From Palsa-883 sp963826975 (GTDB lineage Bacteria; Pseudomonadota; Alphaproteobacteria; Acetobacterales; Acetobacteraceae): DNA of 64,000 bases. The stretch is taken from assembly GCA_963826975.1 (NCBI GenBank), contig CAWGZJ010000005.1, positions 372,001-436,000 of the forward strand. Reading direction: 5' to 3'. Made by a program: the position numbers and the translations under genes. This document shows, piece after piece, positions 16,628-26,503 of this stretch; positions within the stretch are counted from its first letter, which is position 1; each line of letters starts with the position of its first letter. The notes beneath the pieces are model-generated. The model made no database searches and was not told the DNA's origin. It saw nothing but the letters and a program-made list of their open reading frames with translations.

Positions 16628-17986
16628 CTACGACAAACCCTCCCGTACGCTCTCCCGCGCGCGAGAAGCCCCGACGCGAGCCATCTCCGCGCAAAGCCCC
16701 GTATACCCTGTCGGATCAAGCAACGCCTTAATCGCATCCGCATCAAGATGCGCACCAACACGCGCATCCTCCCCCAGCACGGACGCAAACGAACGCCCCT
16801 CCACGAACGCCGCCTGAGCCGCGTCATACACCACGTCATGCGCGTGCTGCCGCCCAATCGCGGTACCAAGCTTAAGCATCACCGCTTCCGCCATGATCAA
16901 TCCGCCACCCAAATCAAGATTGACCCGCATGCGGTCCGGATCCAACCGCAGCCCGCGCAGCACCTCGCTCAGACGGCTGAGCATGTCACCCGTCGCGATG
17001 CAGGCGCGCGACTCGGCCATGTCCATCATCAGGCTGGTGGTGCGATCGGCTTCATGCTCGGTCTGCATGGCCTCCAGCGCCATCGGCACCATCGCCCGCA
17101 CGTCGGCCGCGGCCGCGATGATATCCTGGCACAGCTTCGGATTGCGCTTCTGCGGCATCGTCGAACTGCCAACCGTACCCGGCGGAACCGGTTCCTCCAC
17201 CTCGCCGAATTCGGTCTTCATCAGCGTGTAGATCTCACGCCCGATCTTGCCGCAAGTCGCGGCGAGCAGCCCCAGGATGCAGATGTTCTCAGCCAGGTGA
17301 TCACCCAGCGCGCGGGACGGCACCGTCATCGACACCAGACCAAGCTGCCGGCCGATCGCTGTTTGCACCGGTGGTCCTTGCTTTCCCAGCGAGGCGAACG
17401 TTCCGGCCCCACCGCCCAGCATCGAAACGAACAGACGGGGCGCGACCTGTCGCAGCCGCTCGACATGGCGCAGCATCTCGTCGATCCACACCGCGACCTT
17501 GTAACCGAACGTGGCCGGCACCGCGTGTTGGCCGTGCGTGCGACCCGGCAGCACCATATCCGCGCTACGCTCGGCCAGATCGGCCATCGCGGTCAGCGCC
17601 TCGCCGATCAGGCGCAGGAAAATGCCGTGCGCCTGGCGCAGCACCAGAAGATCGCCGGTTTGCGTAATGTTCTGCGTGGTCGCGCCCCAATGCACCCAGC
17701 CGCCATGCGGCTCGCCTACGACGCGGCCCAGTTCCCAAACCAGCGGCACGATGGTGTGGCCGGTGCGCGCAAACCCCTCATCGATGCGTGCACGATCCAA
17801 TAATTCCAGCCGCGCGGCACGCGAAATCGCCTCGGCGGCTTCGTTCGGAATGATCCCCAACTCCGCCTGCGCCCGCGCCAGCGCGGCCTCGACATCCAGC
17901 CACGCCTGCCAGCGATTCTCCAAACGATACAGCGCACGGATCCCGGGGTCCGACACGCGCGTGGCGGTCGGCAGTGCATCGCTCAT
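16628..17986 (-). CDS. Fumarase/aspartase superfamily lyase (adenylosuccinate lyase / CMLE-like)
   Basis: Homotetrameric lyases of this superfamily eliminate fumarate or cycloisomerise muconates. The superfamily signature GSSTMPQKRNP is intact (about residues 274-284), as are the upstream HWGATTQNITQTGD and GRTHGQHAVP blocks with their catalytic His. The length is 452 residues. The sequence is closer in feel to 3-carboxymuconate cycloisomerase or adenylosuccinate lyase-like enzymes than to fumarase. The genomic setting is catabolic rather than purine biosynthetic, so cleavage of an imported argininosuccinate- or opine-like compound is a reasonable guess. Confidence 0.85.
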   Translation of the reverse strand: MSDALPTATRVSDPGIRALYRLENRWQAWLDVEAALARAQAELGIIPNEAAEAISRAARLELLDRARIDEGFARTGHTIVPLVWELGRVVGEPHGGWVHWGATTQNITQTGDLLVLRQAHGIFLRLIGEALTAMADLAERSADMVLPGRTHGQHAVPATFGYKVAVWIDEMLRHVERLRQVAPRLFVSMLGGGAGTFASLGKQGPPVQTAIGRQLGLVSMTVPSRALGDHLAENICILGLLAATCGKIGREIYTLMKTEFGEVEEPVPPGTVGSSTMPQKRNPKLCQDIIAAAADVRAMVPMALEAMQTEHEADRTTSLMMDMAESRACIATGDMLSRLSEVLRGLRLDPDRMRVNLDLGGGLIMAEAVMLKLGTAIGRQHAHDVVYDAAQAAFVEGRSFASVLGEDARVGAHLDADAIKALLDPTGYTGLCAEMARVGASRARESVREGLS

Positions 17987-18069
17987 GACGGTTCCTCCTT
18001 GCCCAGGACGCGGACGTTACCAGCATCGTGGCCGGCTCGACCATGTCGCCGGCCGCGCGCAGACCCACG

Positions 18070-18849
18070 TCAAAGCACCAGCCGGCCGCCCACCAGAAGC
18101 AGCACTATGGCAAGCAGCGGGCGCAGCACCCACTCCGGAACGAACCGGGTCAGATAGCTACCCAGCATGATGCCGGGAATCGAACCACACAGCAGCGACC
18201 CCAGCAGCGACCAATCAACCGATCCGAGCCACCAATGACCGATACCGGCCACCAGCGTTAACGGCACGGCGTGCGCGATGTCGGACCCGACGACGCGCGC
18301 CAGCTTAAGCTCGGGATACAGCATTATTAGCGCGGTGACGCCGATTGCACCGGCGCCCACCGAGGAGATGCTGACCAGCACACCAAGCAATGCGCCGCAA
18401 CCGATCGTCAGCCATAGCCGCGCGCGTGGTGTCAACCGGTCCATCGCCGGTCCGGTTGCCGCGAGAACCTGCCGCCGCAGCATCAGCGCGAAAGACGTCA
18501 GCACCAATCCGATCCCGAGAACGAACGAAATGATCGTGCTCATTTCCGACGACGCGACGTTGAACTGGGACAGTACCAGCAGCGTGACCACAGTCGCCGG
18601 CACGCTGCCGCTCGCAAGCCTGCCGACGACACGCCAATCGACAGTGTGATTCGCACCATGAACCAGCGTGCCGACGCTCTTGCTCGCCGCCGCATACAGC
18701 AAGTCGGTGCCGACCGCGGTCGCCGGGTGCATGCCAAACACCAGCACCAAAATCGGCGTCATCAGAGATCCACCGCCCACGCCGGTTTGACCGACCAGCA
18801 GGCCGACCACGAAGCCGGACAAGGCGTATGCGGGGTTGGGGAGGATCAT
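18070..18849 (-). CDS. TauE/SafE-type sulfite/organosulfur exporter
   Basis: A 259-residue membrane protein with about eight hydrophobic helices. It carries the family hallmark of two related halves, each with a Gly-rich motif (GQTGVGGGSLMTPILVLVFG near the start, SISSVGAGAIGVTALIMLYP in the second half). Family members export sulfite, sulfoacetate or related anions. It lies 135 bases downstream of cysI on the same strand, consistent with relief of sulfite excess during assimilation. Confidence 0.88.
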   Translation of the reverse strand: MILPNPAYALSGFVVGLLVGQTGVGGGSLMTPILVLVFGMHPATAVGTDLLYAAASKSVGTLVHGANHTVDWRVVGRLASGSVPATVVTLLVLSQFNVASSEMSTIISFVLGIGLVLTSFALMLRRQVLAATGPAMDRLTPRARLWLTIGCGALLGVLVSISSVGAGAIGVTALIMLYPELKLARVVGSDIAHAVPLTLVAGIGHWWLGSVDWSLLGSLLCGSIPGIMLGSYLTRFVPEWVLRPLLAIVLLLVGGRLVL

Positions 18850-18984
18850 GCCGCGGCATCATAGCGGACCGTCTTCCGGCGGGTCCAGGAAGAAGGACGA
18901 TACCGCCATCGCTTTCGTCCGCCGCGCCAGCCCACGCGCAGCGCGCTATATAGGATCGCGAGGCCTAGCCCCAAGAAGCGTGCC

Positions 18985-20691
18985 TCACGCCGCCGTTACG
19001 GAAGCGCCAATATCGACATGGCCAATATCGGCATGAAATGTGCTGCCACTGGTCGTCGCCCGCACATGCCCCGCGCGGATGACGAAATCGCCAAACCGCT
19101 CATCCGGCAGCCGATCACGCGCATAGTCGGCGAACAGCGGCCCGAGCGCTGCGACGATCTGGCCATGATCGATATCGCGCCGATACAACTTGGACAACCG
19201 CCTGCCGTCGAAGGCACCACCCAAGTAAAGATTGTAGTGTCCCGGCCCGGTTCCCACGAGACCGATCTCCGCCAGGTACGGACGGGCGCAGCCATTGGGA
19301 CAACCTGTCATGCGCATCGTTATTTCCGCGTCAACCAGGCCGTGCCGGGTGATCACTTCATCCAGTTCGGTAATGAGATCGGGCAGGTAACGTTCGCTCT
19401 CCGCCAGCGCCAGGCCACAGGTCGGCAACGCGACGCAAGCCATGGCATTGCGACGCAGCGCGCTTGGCCGCGGCACTCCCGTCTGGTCCAACAGCGCCTG
19501 GATCGTCGCGCGGCGATCCGGCGTGACGTCGGCGATGACAAGGTTCTGGTTCGGTGTCAGCAGAAATCGCCCGTCATGCACTTTGGCGATCGCACGCAGC
19601 CCATCCAGCATCGCGCCGCGGACCCGACCGTTTTCGATGAACAGAAAATAATGCGCGTTGCCGTCGGCGCCTTCGACCCAGCCCTGCGGATCGCCGGTAC
19701 GGGCAAAAACATACGGCTCCTGCGCCGCCAGCACGTAACCAAGCCGTTTATGCAACTCAGCCACGAAACGATCGAGACCTTCGCGCTCGATGGTGTATTT
19801 CAGTCGCGCATGCTTGCGGTCCGCGCGGTCACCCCAATCGCGCTGGATGGTGACGATCGCCTCGCACACCTCCACCACCTGCTCCGGCCGGACAAAGCCG
19901 ATCACGTCGCCGGTACGCGGGAAAGTGTCGGGCTCGCCGTGCGTCATGCCCATCCCGCCGCCCACCGCGACGTTGTAACCCACTACCCGGCCGCGCCGGA
20001 CAATCGCAATCAGGCCGATGTCATGGGCAAACACGTCGGTGTCGTTCTGTGGCGGCACCGCGATGGCGATCTTGAATTTCCGCGGCAGATAGGTCCGCCC
20101 GAGGATCGGTTCTTCCTCCTGCTTGCCGCCGGCGACCAGTGCGCCATCGATCCAGATCTCGTGCCAGGCGTGCGAGTGCGGCAGCAAATGCTCGCTGATT
20201 GAGCGCGCCATCGTGGTGATGTCGGCGTGCACGACCGATTGTTGCGGAATCACTGACGCAATGACATTGCGGTTCACGTCACCGCAGGCCGCGATGGTAT
20301 CCAGCAAGGCCGCGTGCACCGCCTGGATGGCAGGTCGCAAGTTGCTCTTGATCAGGCCGTGGAACTGGATGGTCTGACGCGTGGTCAACCGCAGCGTGCT
20401 ATTGCCGCGCTCGGCCGCGATATCGTGCAGCGCGATCCATTGCGCCGCCGTCAGCACGCCCGCCGGGATGCGCACGCGCGCCATGAAGGAGAATGCTTTC
20501 TCCATCTTCTTCTTCGCGCGCTCGCCACGCAGGTCGCGGTCGTCCTGCAGGTAGATGCCGTGAAACTTTGTAAGCTGCGTATCGTCTTCCGCGATCGCGC
20601 CGGTGACATGATCGCGCAGCCCCTCGGCGATGGTGCCGCGCAGAAAACGGCTATCCTCCTTGATGACCTCGTTGCGCGAGCGTTCCGTCAT
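18985..20691 (-). CDS. cysI: Sulfite reductase hemoprotein (beta) subunit
   Basis: CysI reduces sulfite to sulfide with six electrons on a coupled siroheme-[4Fe-4S] centre. The 568-residue protein has both cluster motifs: C419-x5-C425 (ACVALPTCGLA) and C464-x3-C468 (TGCPNGCARP). The second is the siroheme-bridging Cys region. The start MTERSRNEVIKEDS at 20691 is preceded by GGAG; an upstream extension into the cysJ end is spurious. It follows cysJ with a 58-base gap in the standard cysJI order. No neighbouring cysG or cysH is seen. Confidence 0.94.
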   Translation of the reverse strand: MTERSRNEVIKEDSRFLRGTIAEGLRDHVTGAIAEDDTQLTKFHGIYLQDDRDLRGERAKKKMEKAFSFMARVRIPAGVLTAAQWIALHDIAAERGNSTLRLTTRQTIQFHGLIKSNLRPAIQAVHAALLDTIAACGDVNRNVIASVIPQQSVVHADITTMARSISEHLLPHSHAWHEIWIDGALVAGGKQEEEPILGRTYLPRKFKIAIAVPPQNDTDVFAHDIGLIAIVRRGRVVGYNVAVGGGMGMTHGEPDTFPRTGDVIGFVRPEQVVEVCEAIVTIQRDWGDRADRKHARLKYTIEREGLDRFVAELHKRLGYVLAAQEPYVFARTGDPQGWVEGADGNAHYFLFIENGRVRGAMLDGLRAIAKVHDGRFLLTPNQNLVIADVTPDRRATIQALLDQTGVPRPSALRRNAMACVALPTCGLALAESERYLPDLITELDEVITRHGLVDAEITMRMTGCPNGCARPYLAEIGLVGTGPGHYNLYLGGAFDGRRLSKLYRRDIDHGQIVAALGPLFADYARDRLPDERFGDFVIRAGHVRATTSGSTFHADIGHVDIGASVTAA

Positions 20692-20749
20692 GCCGGCAGG
20701 CTCCTCGATACGATGGCGGTTCGGGCAGGCGAACCGGCGGTGTGGTCCA

Positions 20750-22510
20750 TCAGTAGACGTCGCGACGATAGCGGCCGGCGCGCTGCATCTCGCGCAACTC
20801 CGCGGCAGCAGCATCCCCGCCCTGCCCTGCCTGGTCGGCGATCACCGCCAGCAGCATCGCGTGAACGTCCTTCGCCATCGCCTTGACGTCACCACAGACG
20901 TAGACACTGGCCCCATCACGCAGCCACGCATACAGCTCGCGCCGCGCTTCCCACATGCGGTGCTGCACGTAAATCTTCTCGCGCTGGTCACGCGAAAACG
21001 CGAGGTCCATGCGACTCAGCACACCCGACTTCAGCCAATCCTGCCATTCAAGCTGATACAGGAAATCATGCGTGAAGCGACGCGCGCCGAAGAACAGCCA
21101 GTTGCGGCCGCGTGCGCCGGTGGCTTCGCGCTCCTGCATGAAGGCGCGGAACGGTGCGACACCGGTGCCCGGGCCGAACATGATAATCGGCGCATCGGGG
21201 TCGGTCGGCAGGCGGAAATGCGGATTGGGCTTCACGCTGATTGGCAATGTCGCACCCACGCCCCGCCGTTCCGCGGCGTCGGTGGATGCGACGCCCTTGC
21301 GCGCCCGGCCATGACTATCCCAGGCGACTTTGGCAATCAGCAAATGCGCTTCCTCGCCAACCGCGGCCTGGCTGGACGCCACCGAATAGTACCGCGGCGG
21401 CAACGGTCGCAGCAGCGAAGTAAGCTGCTCAGCACTCAACGCGTGCGGCGTGACAGCCAACAAATCGATCAACTGGCGATCACGCGAGAACGCACCAGCG
21501 CCGGCCTCGTCAGCAGACAGATCCCGCAACGCCGCGTCCCCCGTCAGGGCCGCGTACTCGCCAATCTGCCCGCGCGTAAGCGTTGTAATATCGAGCTGAT
21601 GAGACAGAGCGTCGCGCAGCGCCGCATCCCCCGCCTGACCCACGGCGGTCAAAACTTCCTCGACCAGCGCTGGATCATTGGTCGGCGTGAAACCGATAGC
21701 GTCGCCAGGCTGATAGGTCAGGCCGGTGCCGGCCAGCGACACCTCGACATGATAGGTATCGATATCCGACTGGCTGCTGTTCAAATTGATATGCGCCGTG
21801 ACTTCCGCGGCAACCACGCGCGGCGCGTCATCCACAGCCTCGACCGGCGCGGCGCGGCTGAAGTCGACATGGATCACCGCCGCGCCCGGTTCCGCCGGGG
21901 TTTCGGCCAACACGCGCAATGTCGTTTCGGTCCACGCGGCGGCCGGCTGCTTGTAGTCCAGATCGCATTCCACCAGCGGCGCGATGCGCGTGGCGCCCAG
22001 CGCACCCAGCCGAGCGTCGAACTGCCGGCCGGTTTCACAGAACCGCGCATAGGCGCGATCGCCCAGCGCCAGCACGGCGTACCGCAGCCCGTCCAGGCGC
22101 GGTGCGGCGTCATCCATCAGCGCGGCGTGGAAAGCTTCGGCGCGCTGCGGCGGATCGCCCTCGCCCCAGGTGCTGGCGATCACCAGCACCGTGCCGGCAC
22201 GCGCGATTTCCGCCGGCGTCGCATCCGCCATGTCCAGCACGCGCGCGGCGAACCCCAGCCGCGCGGCGGATTTGCGGGTGGCGGCGGCGAGTGCCTCGGC
22301 GTTACCCGATTCGCTACCGTATAGAATTGTCAGTTTCGGTTTCGGTGCCGCCGGCGCGGCGGGTGCGGCGCGCGTGTCGTTGGCCGCCTGGAAGCCGGCG
22401 ATATATCCGCTCAGCCATTGCCGCTGCTCTTGTGTTGCGTTGGTCAGCAGCCGCTTGACCAGGGCGACCTGGTCTTCCGGCAACGGCGCCATCGCGAGTG
22501 GCGTGGTCAT
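20750..22510 (-). CDS. cysJ: Sulfite reductase flavoprotein (alpha) subunit
   Basis: CysJ passes electrons from NADPH through FAD and FMN to CysI. The 586-residue protein has, in order: a flavodoxin domain with the FMN loop LTILYGSESGNAEALA (about 54-69), the FAD-binding region with RYYSVASS (about 370-380), and the NADP-binding end with GPGTGVAPFRAFMQER. It closes RYRRDVY, the usual CysJ/CPR-type ending with an aromatic last residue. The 175 bases upstream contain its promoter region but no recognisable box. Confidence 0.94.
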   Translation of the reverse strand: MTTPLAMAPLPEDQVALVKRLLTNATQEQRQWLSGYIAGFQAANDTRAAPAAPAAPKPKLTILYGSESGNAEALAAATRKSAARLGFAARVLDMADATPAEIARAGTVLVIASTWGEGDPPQRAEAFHAALMDDAAPRLDGLRYAVLALGDRAYARFCETGRQFDARLGALGATRIAPLVECDLDYKQPAAAWTETTLRVLAETPAEPGAAVIHVDFSRAAPVEAVDDAPRVVAAEVTAHINLNSSQSDIDTYHVEVSLAGTGLTYQPGDAIGFTPTNDPALVEEVLTAVGQAGDAALRDALSHQLDITTLTRGQIGEYAALTGDAALRDLSADEAGAGAFSRDRQLIDLLAVTPHALSAEQLTSLLRPLPPRYYSVASSQAAVGEEAHLLIAKVAWDSHGRARKGVASTDAAERRGVGATLPISVKPNPHFRLPTDPDAPIIMFGPGTGVAPFRAFMQEREATGARGRNWLFFGARRFTHDFLYQLEWQDWLKSGVLSRMDLAFSRDQREKIYVQHRMWEARRELYAWLRDGASVYVCGDVKAMAKDVHAMLLAVIADQAGQGGDAAAAELREMQRAGRYRRDVY

Positions 22511-22685
22511 GAAAATTGCTCCTGCGGGGCACCACGGTTCTTCGCAGGGAATAGAAGGACTTTCTCCAAACTGGTCAACATGGCCAAGCGAAAGAGAATA
22601 TTTGCACTACCCCGGCCAGCGGACCGGCATCATTTTCCACATCCCGCCGCCGCCGGAGAATACCTCGGCGGCCCACCCTACGGTA

Positions 22686-24722
22686 TCAACCGACCGTGAT
22701 GTCCAACCAGCCGCGCACATCATAGCGTGCCGCATCGCCCGTCCGCAGCAGCACCGTGGTGGTATCCAATTCGACGATCGCCGGCCCCGCGAGTGCCTGG
22801 CCCGCGCCCAATGTCGCGAAGTCGAACACCGGCACATCCGTCCAGGTCCCCAGGTGCACGCGTCGATGCGACTTCGCCGGAACCGGCGCCGTGCCACCAC
22901 CAGCCGACACGCCAGAAGCGGGCGGCAGACGCCCAACAACCGACGCCCGCGCGTTCACCAGCACAACGTCCTGATCAGGCAACGAATAGGTATATAGCGC
23001 CGCATGGCGGGCGTGGAATGCCGCTTCGATCTCGGCGCCCAGCGTGGGCGAGCTCCAGTCCATCGCGTCCAGCGGCACGGCGATCTCGAACACCTGTTCG
23101 CCATAGCGCATGTCGGCCGATCGCCGCACCGTGACCTCGCCGTCGAACCAGCCCAGCCGTTCGCGGCCCTCACGGTCCATCGCGGCAAACGCCGCCTGCA
23201 ACGCGCAAATATCGATCCCGGATCGTTGCGTCTGGCTGCGCGATAGCTCGACACGCAGATCGGTGTTCAGCATACCCCAGGCGGACAGCACCGAGGCAGC
23301 CAGCGGCACGACGACGCGGCCAATGCCCAACTCGGCGGCAACCGCGGCGACGTGCAGCCCGGCCGCGCCACCGAACGCCAGCAGCGCGTAGCCACGTGGG
23401 TCGACGCCACGCCGCACCGTCGCGACGCGGACGCCGTCGGCCATGCGGGTGTTGATCAGCCGATGAATGCCGGCCGCCGCGGTAATCGTTTCGATGCTCA
23501 GCGCATCGGCGAGCCGTGCCACCGCGCCGGTCGCCGCCGCCACATCCAACAGCCGCCGTCCGCCGAGAAAATTCGCCGGATCAAGATAACCCAGCACCAG
23601 ATTGGCATCCGTGACAGTCGCCGCGGTGCCGCCTTGGCCGTAGCACGCCGGCCCGGGATCGGCGCCGGCACTCTGCGGTCCCACCTGCAACAACCGGCTG
23701 CGATCCAAATGCGCGATCGAACCACCGCCGGCGCCCAGCGTCACGATATCCAACGCCGGCAGGGCAATGCGCGCGTTGGCCACCGCGCGGCCGTCCGACA
23801 GGTTGGCCTGGCCGTCCTGCACCAGCGCGATATCGGTCGAGGTGCCCCCCATGTCGAAGGTGATCAGATCGCGCGCGACGCCCTCGCGCGCCAGCGCCAC
23901 CGCCGCAGCAACGCCGCCGGCGGGACCCGACAACGCGGTGCCGGCCGCCAACCGCACCGCCTCGTCCAACGAGGCGACGCCGCCGTGCGACAGGATAACA
24001 AACAGCGTGCCGGCGAAGCCCGCTTCGGCCAGGCGTGTCTGCAAACGGCGCAGATAGGCTTCGATCACCGGTCCCACCGCGGCGTTGGCGACGGTGGTGG
24101 AAAAGCGCTCGAACTCCTTGATCTGCGGCAACACGTCGGCCGAGGTGGTGATGTAGGCGTGCTGCAACCTCTGGCGCGCGGCGGCCGCGGCAGCCTTTTC
24201 ATGTTCCGGACTCTGCCAGGCATGCAGGAAGCAGATCGCCACCGCCTGCACATTCTCCGCCGCCAGCCGATCCAACGCGGCATCCAGCGACGCACGGTCC
24301 AGCGGCACCTCCACCGCGCCATCCGCGCGCATGCGCTCACGCACGCCCAGGCGCAGCCGCCGCGGCACCAACGGCACCGGCGGCGTCATGCGCAGGTTGT
24401 AACGTTCCGGCTTCAACCCTTCGCGCATCTCGATGATGTCGCGATGACCCTCGGTGGTCAGCAGGCCGATCGGCGCGATCTTGCCTTCCAGCAGCGCGTT
24501 GGTCGCGACCGTCGTGCCGTGCACGATACGACTGGCCTGGCCGAGCAGCGCGTCAGGCGACAAATGCAGCGCGGCGGCGGCGCGGGCGATGCCGTCCAGC
24601 ACACCGTCGGATTGATCGCCCGGCGTCGTGGCGGCCTTGGCCATGGTCGTTGCGCCGTCCGGACTGGTAACGACGATGTCGGTGAAGGTGCCGCCGACAT
24701 CGATGCCGATCGTGTAGCTCAC
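22686..24722 (-). CDS. hyuA: Hydantoinase/oxoprolinase family protein, HyuA (subunit A)
   Basis: Large ATP-dependent amidohydrolase subunit of the N-methylhydantoinase/5-oxoprolinase/acetone carboxylase family. The ATP-binding phosphate-1 motif GIDVGGTFTDIVV is at residues 5-17. The HGTTVATNALLE motif is at about 68-79, and a second nucleotide motif, FDMGGTSTDIALV, at about 298-310. The length of 678 residues is standard. The start ATG overlaps the hyuB stop by four bases. The exact substrate (hydantoin, oxoproline or other cyclic amide) cannot be assigned. Confidence 0.92.
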   Translation of the reverse strand: MSYTIGIDVGGTFTDIVVTSPDGATTMAKAATTPGDQSDGVLDGIARAAAALHLSPDALLGQASRIVHGTTVATNALLEGKIAPIGLLTTEGHRDIIEMREGLKPERYNLRMTPPVPLVPRRLRLGVRERMRADGAVEVPLDRASLDAALDRLAAENVQAVAICFLHAWQSPEHEKAAAAAARQRLQHAYITTSADVLPQIKEFERFSTTVANAAVGPVIEAYLRRLQTRLAEAGFAGTLFVILSHGGVASLDEAVRLAAGTALSGPAGGVAAAVALAREGVARDLITFDMGGTSTDIALVQDGQANLSDGRAVANARIALPALDIVTLGAGGGSIAHLDRSRLLQVGPQSAGADPGPACYGQGGTAATVTDANLVLGYLDPANFLGGRRLLDVAAATGAVARLADALSIETITAAAGIHRLINTRMADGVRVATVRRGVDPRGYALLAFGGAAGLHVAAVAAELGIGRVVVPLAASVLSAWGMLNTDLRVELSRSQTQRSGIDICALQAAFAAMDREGRERLGWFDGEVTVRRSADMRYGEQVFEIAVPLDAMDWSSPTLGAEIEAAFHARHAALYTYSLPDQDVVLVNARASVVGRLPPASGVSAGGGTAPVPAKSHRRVHLGTWTDVPVFDFATLGAGQALAGPAIVELDTTTVLLRTGDAARYDVRGWLDITVG

Positions 24723-26377
24723 GCGACCACCCCCTCGGCCGCGTCCTTGGCGCGCGAAGCCGGGTCGCGATCGGCCGGATCGCCCCAGCCGCCACCGCCG
24801 CCCGACAGCACATGGATCACGCTGCCGGGTGGAATCACGACGCCGACCTCCTTGCTTTTCAGTTTTCGAGGTGGCGCATCGGGCGACAGCAGCGTGTAGT
24901 CGTGCGGCGCGCCGTCCTTGCCGCCCAGGATGCCGCGGGTGCCGTGCACCACGCCCTCCCCGGCGGTGTTGGCGCGCGCCGGCCCGTCGGTTTCGACGCG
25001 CAGCCGCATGTCACCGCCGGTGCCGCCGCGATACTTGCCGTCGCCGGCGGAGTTCGCGCGGTATTCGTGCGTCTCGAACAACAGCGGAAAGCGGGTCTCG
25101 GCGACCTCGATCGAGCCGAACTTGATGCCGCCGGCGGAGTGCCATTCGCCAATGGTGGAAAACCCGTCGCCGGCGACCGACCCGCCGCCACCTGGCCGCG
25201 CCTGGAACATGTGCCAGATGAAGCGCCGGCCGGTGCGCGGATCGCGGCCGTCGATGGCGATGCGCAGCCGCCGTCCCCAGCCGCCCATCGCGCGGTCGGG
25301 GCAAGCCGTCGACAACGCAACGATGATCGACTCGATGATCTCGTTCGAGCAATGACTGGTGCACATGGTGACCGGCGCGCCCTCACGCGCCCACACGATG
25401 GTGCCCTCCTTGGCGATCACCTTCAACGGACGGAACGCGCCCTCGTTCTTGGCGATGTCGGGGTCCAGCAGGAAGGCGAAGGCCATCGTCACCGCCGACT
25501 GCATGTTGGCGTGCGAGGAGTTGACGAAGCTCACCACCTGCGGATCGGAGCCGGAAAGATCAACGGTAACGTCACTGCCCTGCTTGGTGACCTTGGCGCG
25601 GACCGCGATGTTGGTGGTGCCGAAACCATCGTCATCCAGCCAGGCGGTGCCGTCATACACGCCGTCCCGCCAGCTTGCGACGATATCGCGCGCGTGACGT
25701 TCCGCGGCATCCAGCATGGCTTCCACGGATGCCGCCAACGTCGCGCCGCCGAACTCGGCGATGACCGTGTTGAGCCGCTGTTCGCCCAGCCGCGCCGCGC
25801 CGATCTGCGCCGCGAGATCGCCCAGGAAATCGCGCGGATGGCGGACGTTCAGCGCCAGCATCTGCAGCAGGTCCTGGCGCAGCACGCCGTTCTCGGTCAG
25901 CCGGATCGGCGGCAGGCGCAGGCCCTCGTGCCAGATCTCCGTCGCGCCGGGGTTGTAGGCGCCATGCGTCGCGCCGCCGATATCGGAATGATGCGCCCGC
26001 ACAACGGACCAGAACATCAAGGTCGGCCCATCGAACACCGGCACGAACGCGGTCAGGTCAGGCAAGTGCGACCCGCCGCGATACGGATCGTTCAGCATGT
26101 AGACATCGTTGGGTGACGGGGTCGGAAACACCTCCACCAGTGCCTTGGTGGCCCACGGCATGGCACCGACATGCACTGGGATATGGTCGGCCTGCGCAAC
26201 CAGCCGGCAGCGCGCGTCGATCAGCGCCACGGAGAAGTCGCGCGACGAGTTCAGGATCTGCGAGTAGCTGGTGCGCAGCATGGCCTCGCCCATTTCCTCG
26301 GCGATGGCGTTCAGACGGTTCTGCAGCACCGCGACAGTGATGGGATCGGTGATGGGCGACGGTCCTTCGATGGGCAT
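24719..26377 (-). CDS. hyuB: Hydantoinase B family protein, HyuB (subunit B)
   Basis: Partner subunit of HyuA. The start at MPIEGPSPITDPITVAVLQN (26377) matches the family beginning; an upstream extension is not supported. Family landmarks are EEMGEAMLRTSYSQILNSSR, NDVYMLNDPYRGGSHLPDLT and the late Gly-rich RGGTGGDMRL. About 552 residues. It forms a two-gene operon with hyuA. It begins a few hundred bases from the tssM end, with no shared function apparent. Confidence 0.92.
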   Translation of the reverse strand: MPIEGPSPITDPITVAVLQNRLNAIAEEMGEAMLRTSYSQILNSSRDFSVALIDARCRLVAQADHIPVHVGAMPWATKALVEVFPTPSPNDVYMLNDPYRGGSHLPDLTAFVPVFDGPTLMFWSVVRAHHSDIGGATHGAYNPGATEIWHEGLRLPPIRLTENGVLRQDLLQMLALNVRHPRDFLGDLAAQIGAARLGEQRLNTVIAEFGGATLAASVEAMLDAAERHARDIVASWRDGVYDGTAWLDDDGFGTTNIAVRAKVTKQGSDVTVDLSGSDPQVVSFVNSSHANMQSAVTMAFAFLLDPDIAKNEGAFRPLKVIAKEGTIVWAREGAPVTMCTSHCSNEIIESIIVALSTACPDRAMGGWGRRLRIAIDGRDPRTGRRFIWHMFQARPGGGGSVAGDGFSTIGEWHSAGGIKFGSIEVAETRFPLLFETHEYRANSAGDGKYRGGTGGDMRLRVETDGPARANTAGEGVVHGTRGILGGKDGAPHDYTLLSPDAPPRKLKSKEVGVVIPPGSVIHVLSGGGGGWGDPADRDPASRAKDAAEGVVA

Positions 26378-26503
26378 GAGTGCTACCAGCCTTGGTGTTT
26401 CGCACCGGATGCTAGCCGGCATTTCTCCAATTGTCGCGGGATGGTGCGCCCGGGTGGTGTCAGGTTGAGGCCGGCACCGGCCCGCAACCCCACGCGAGCA
26501 CGG

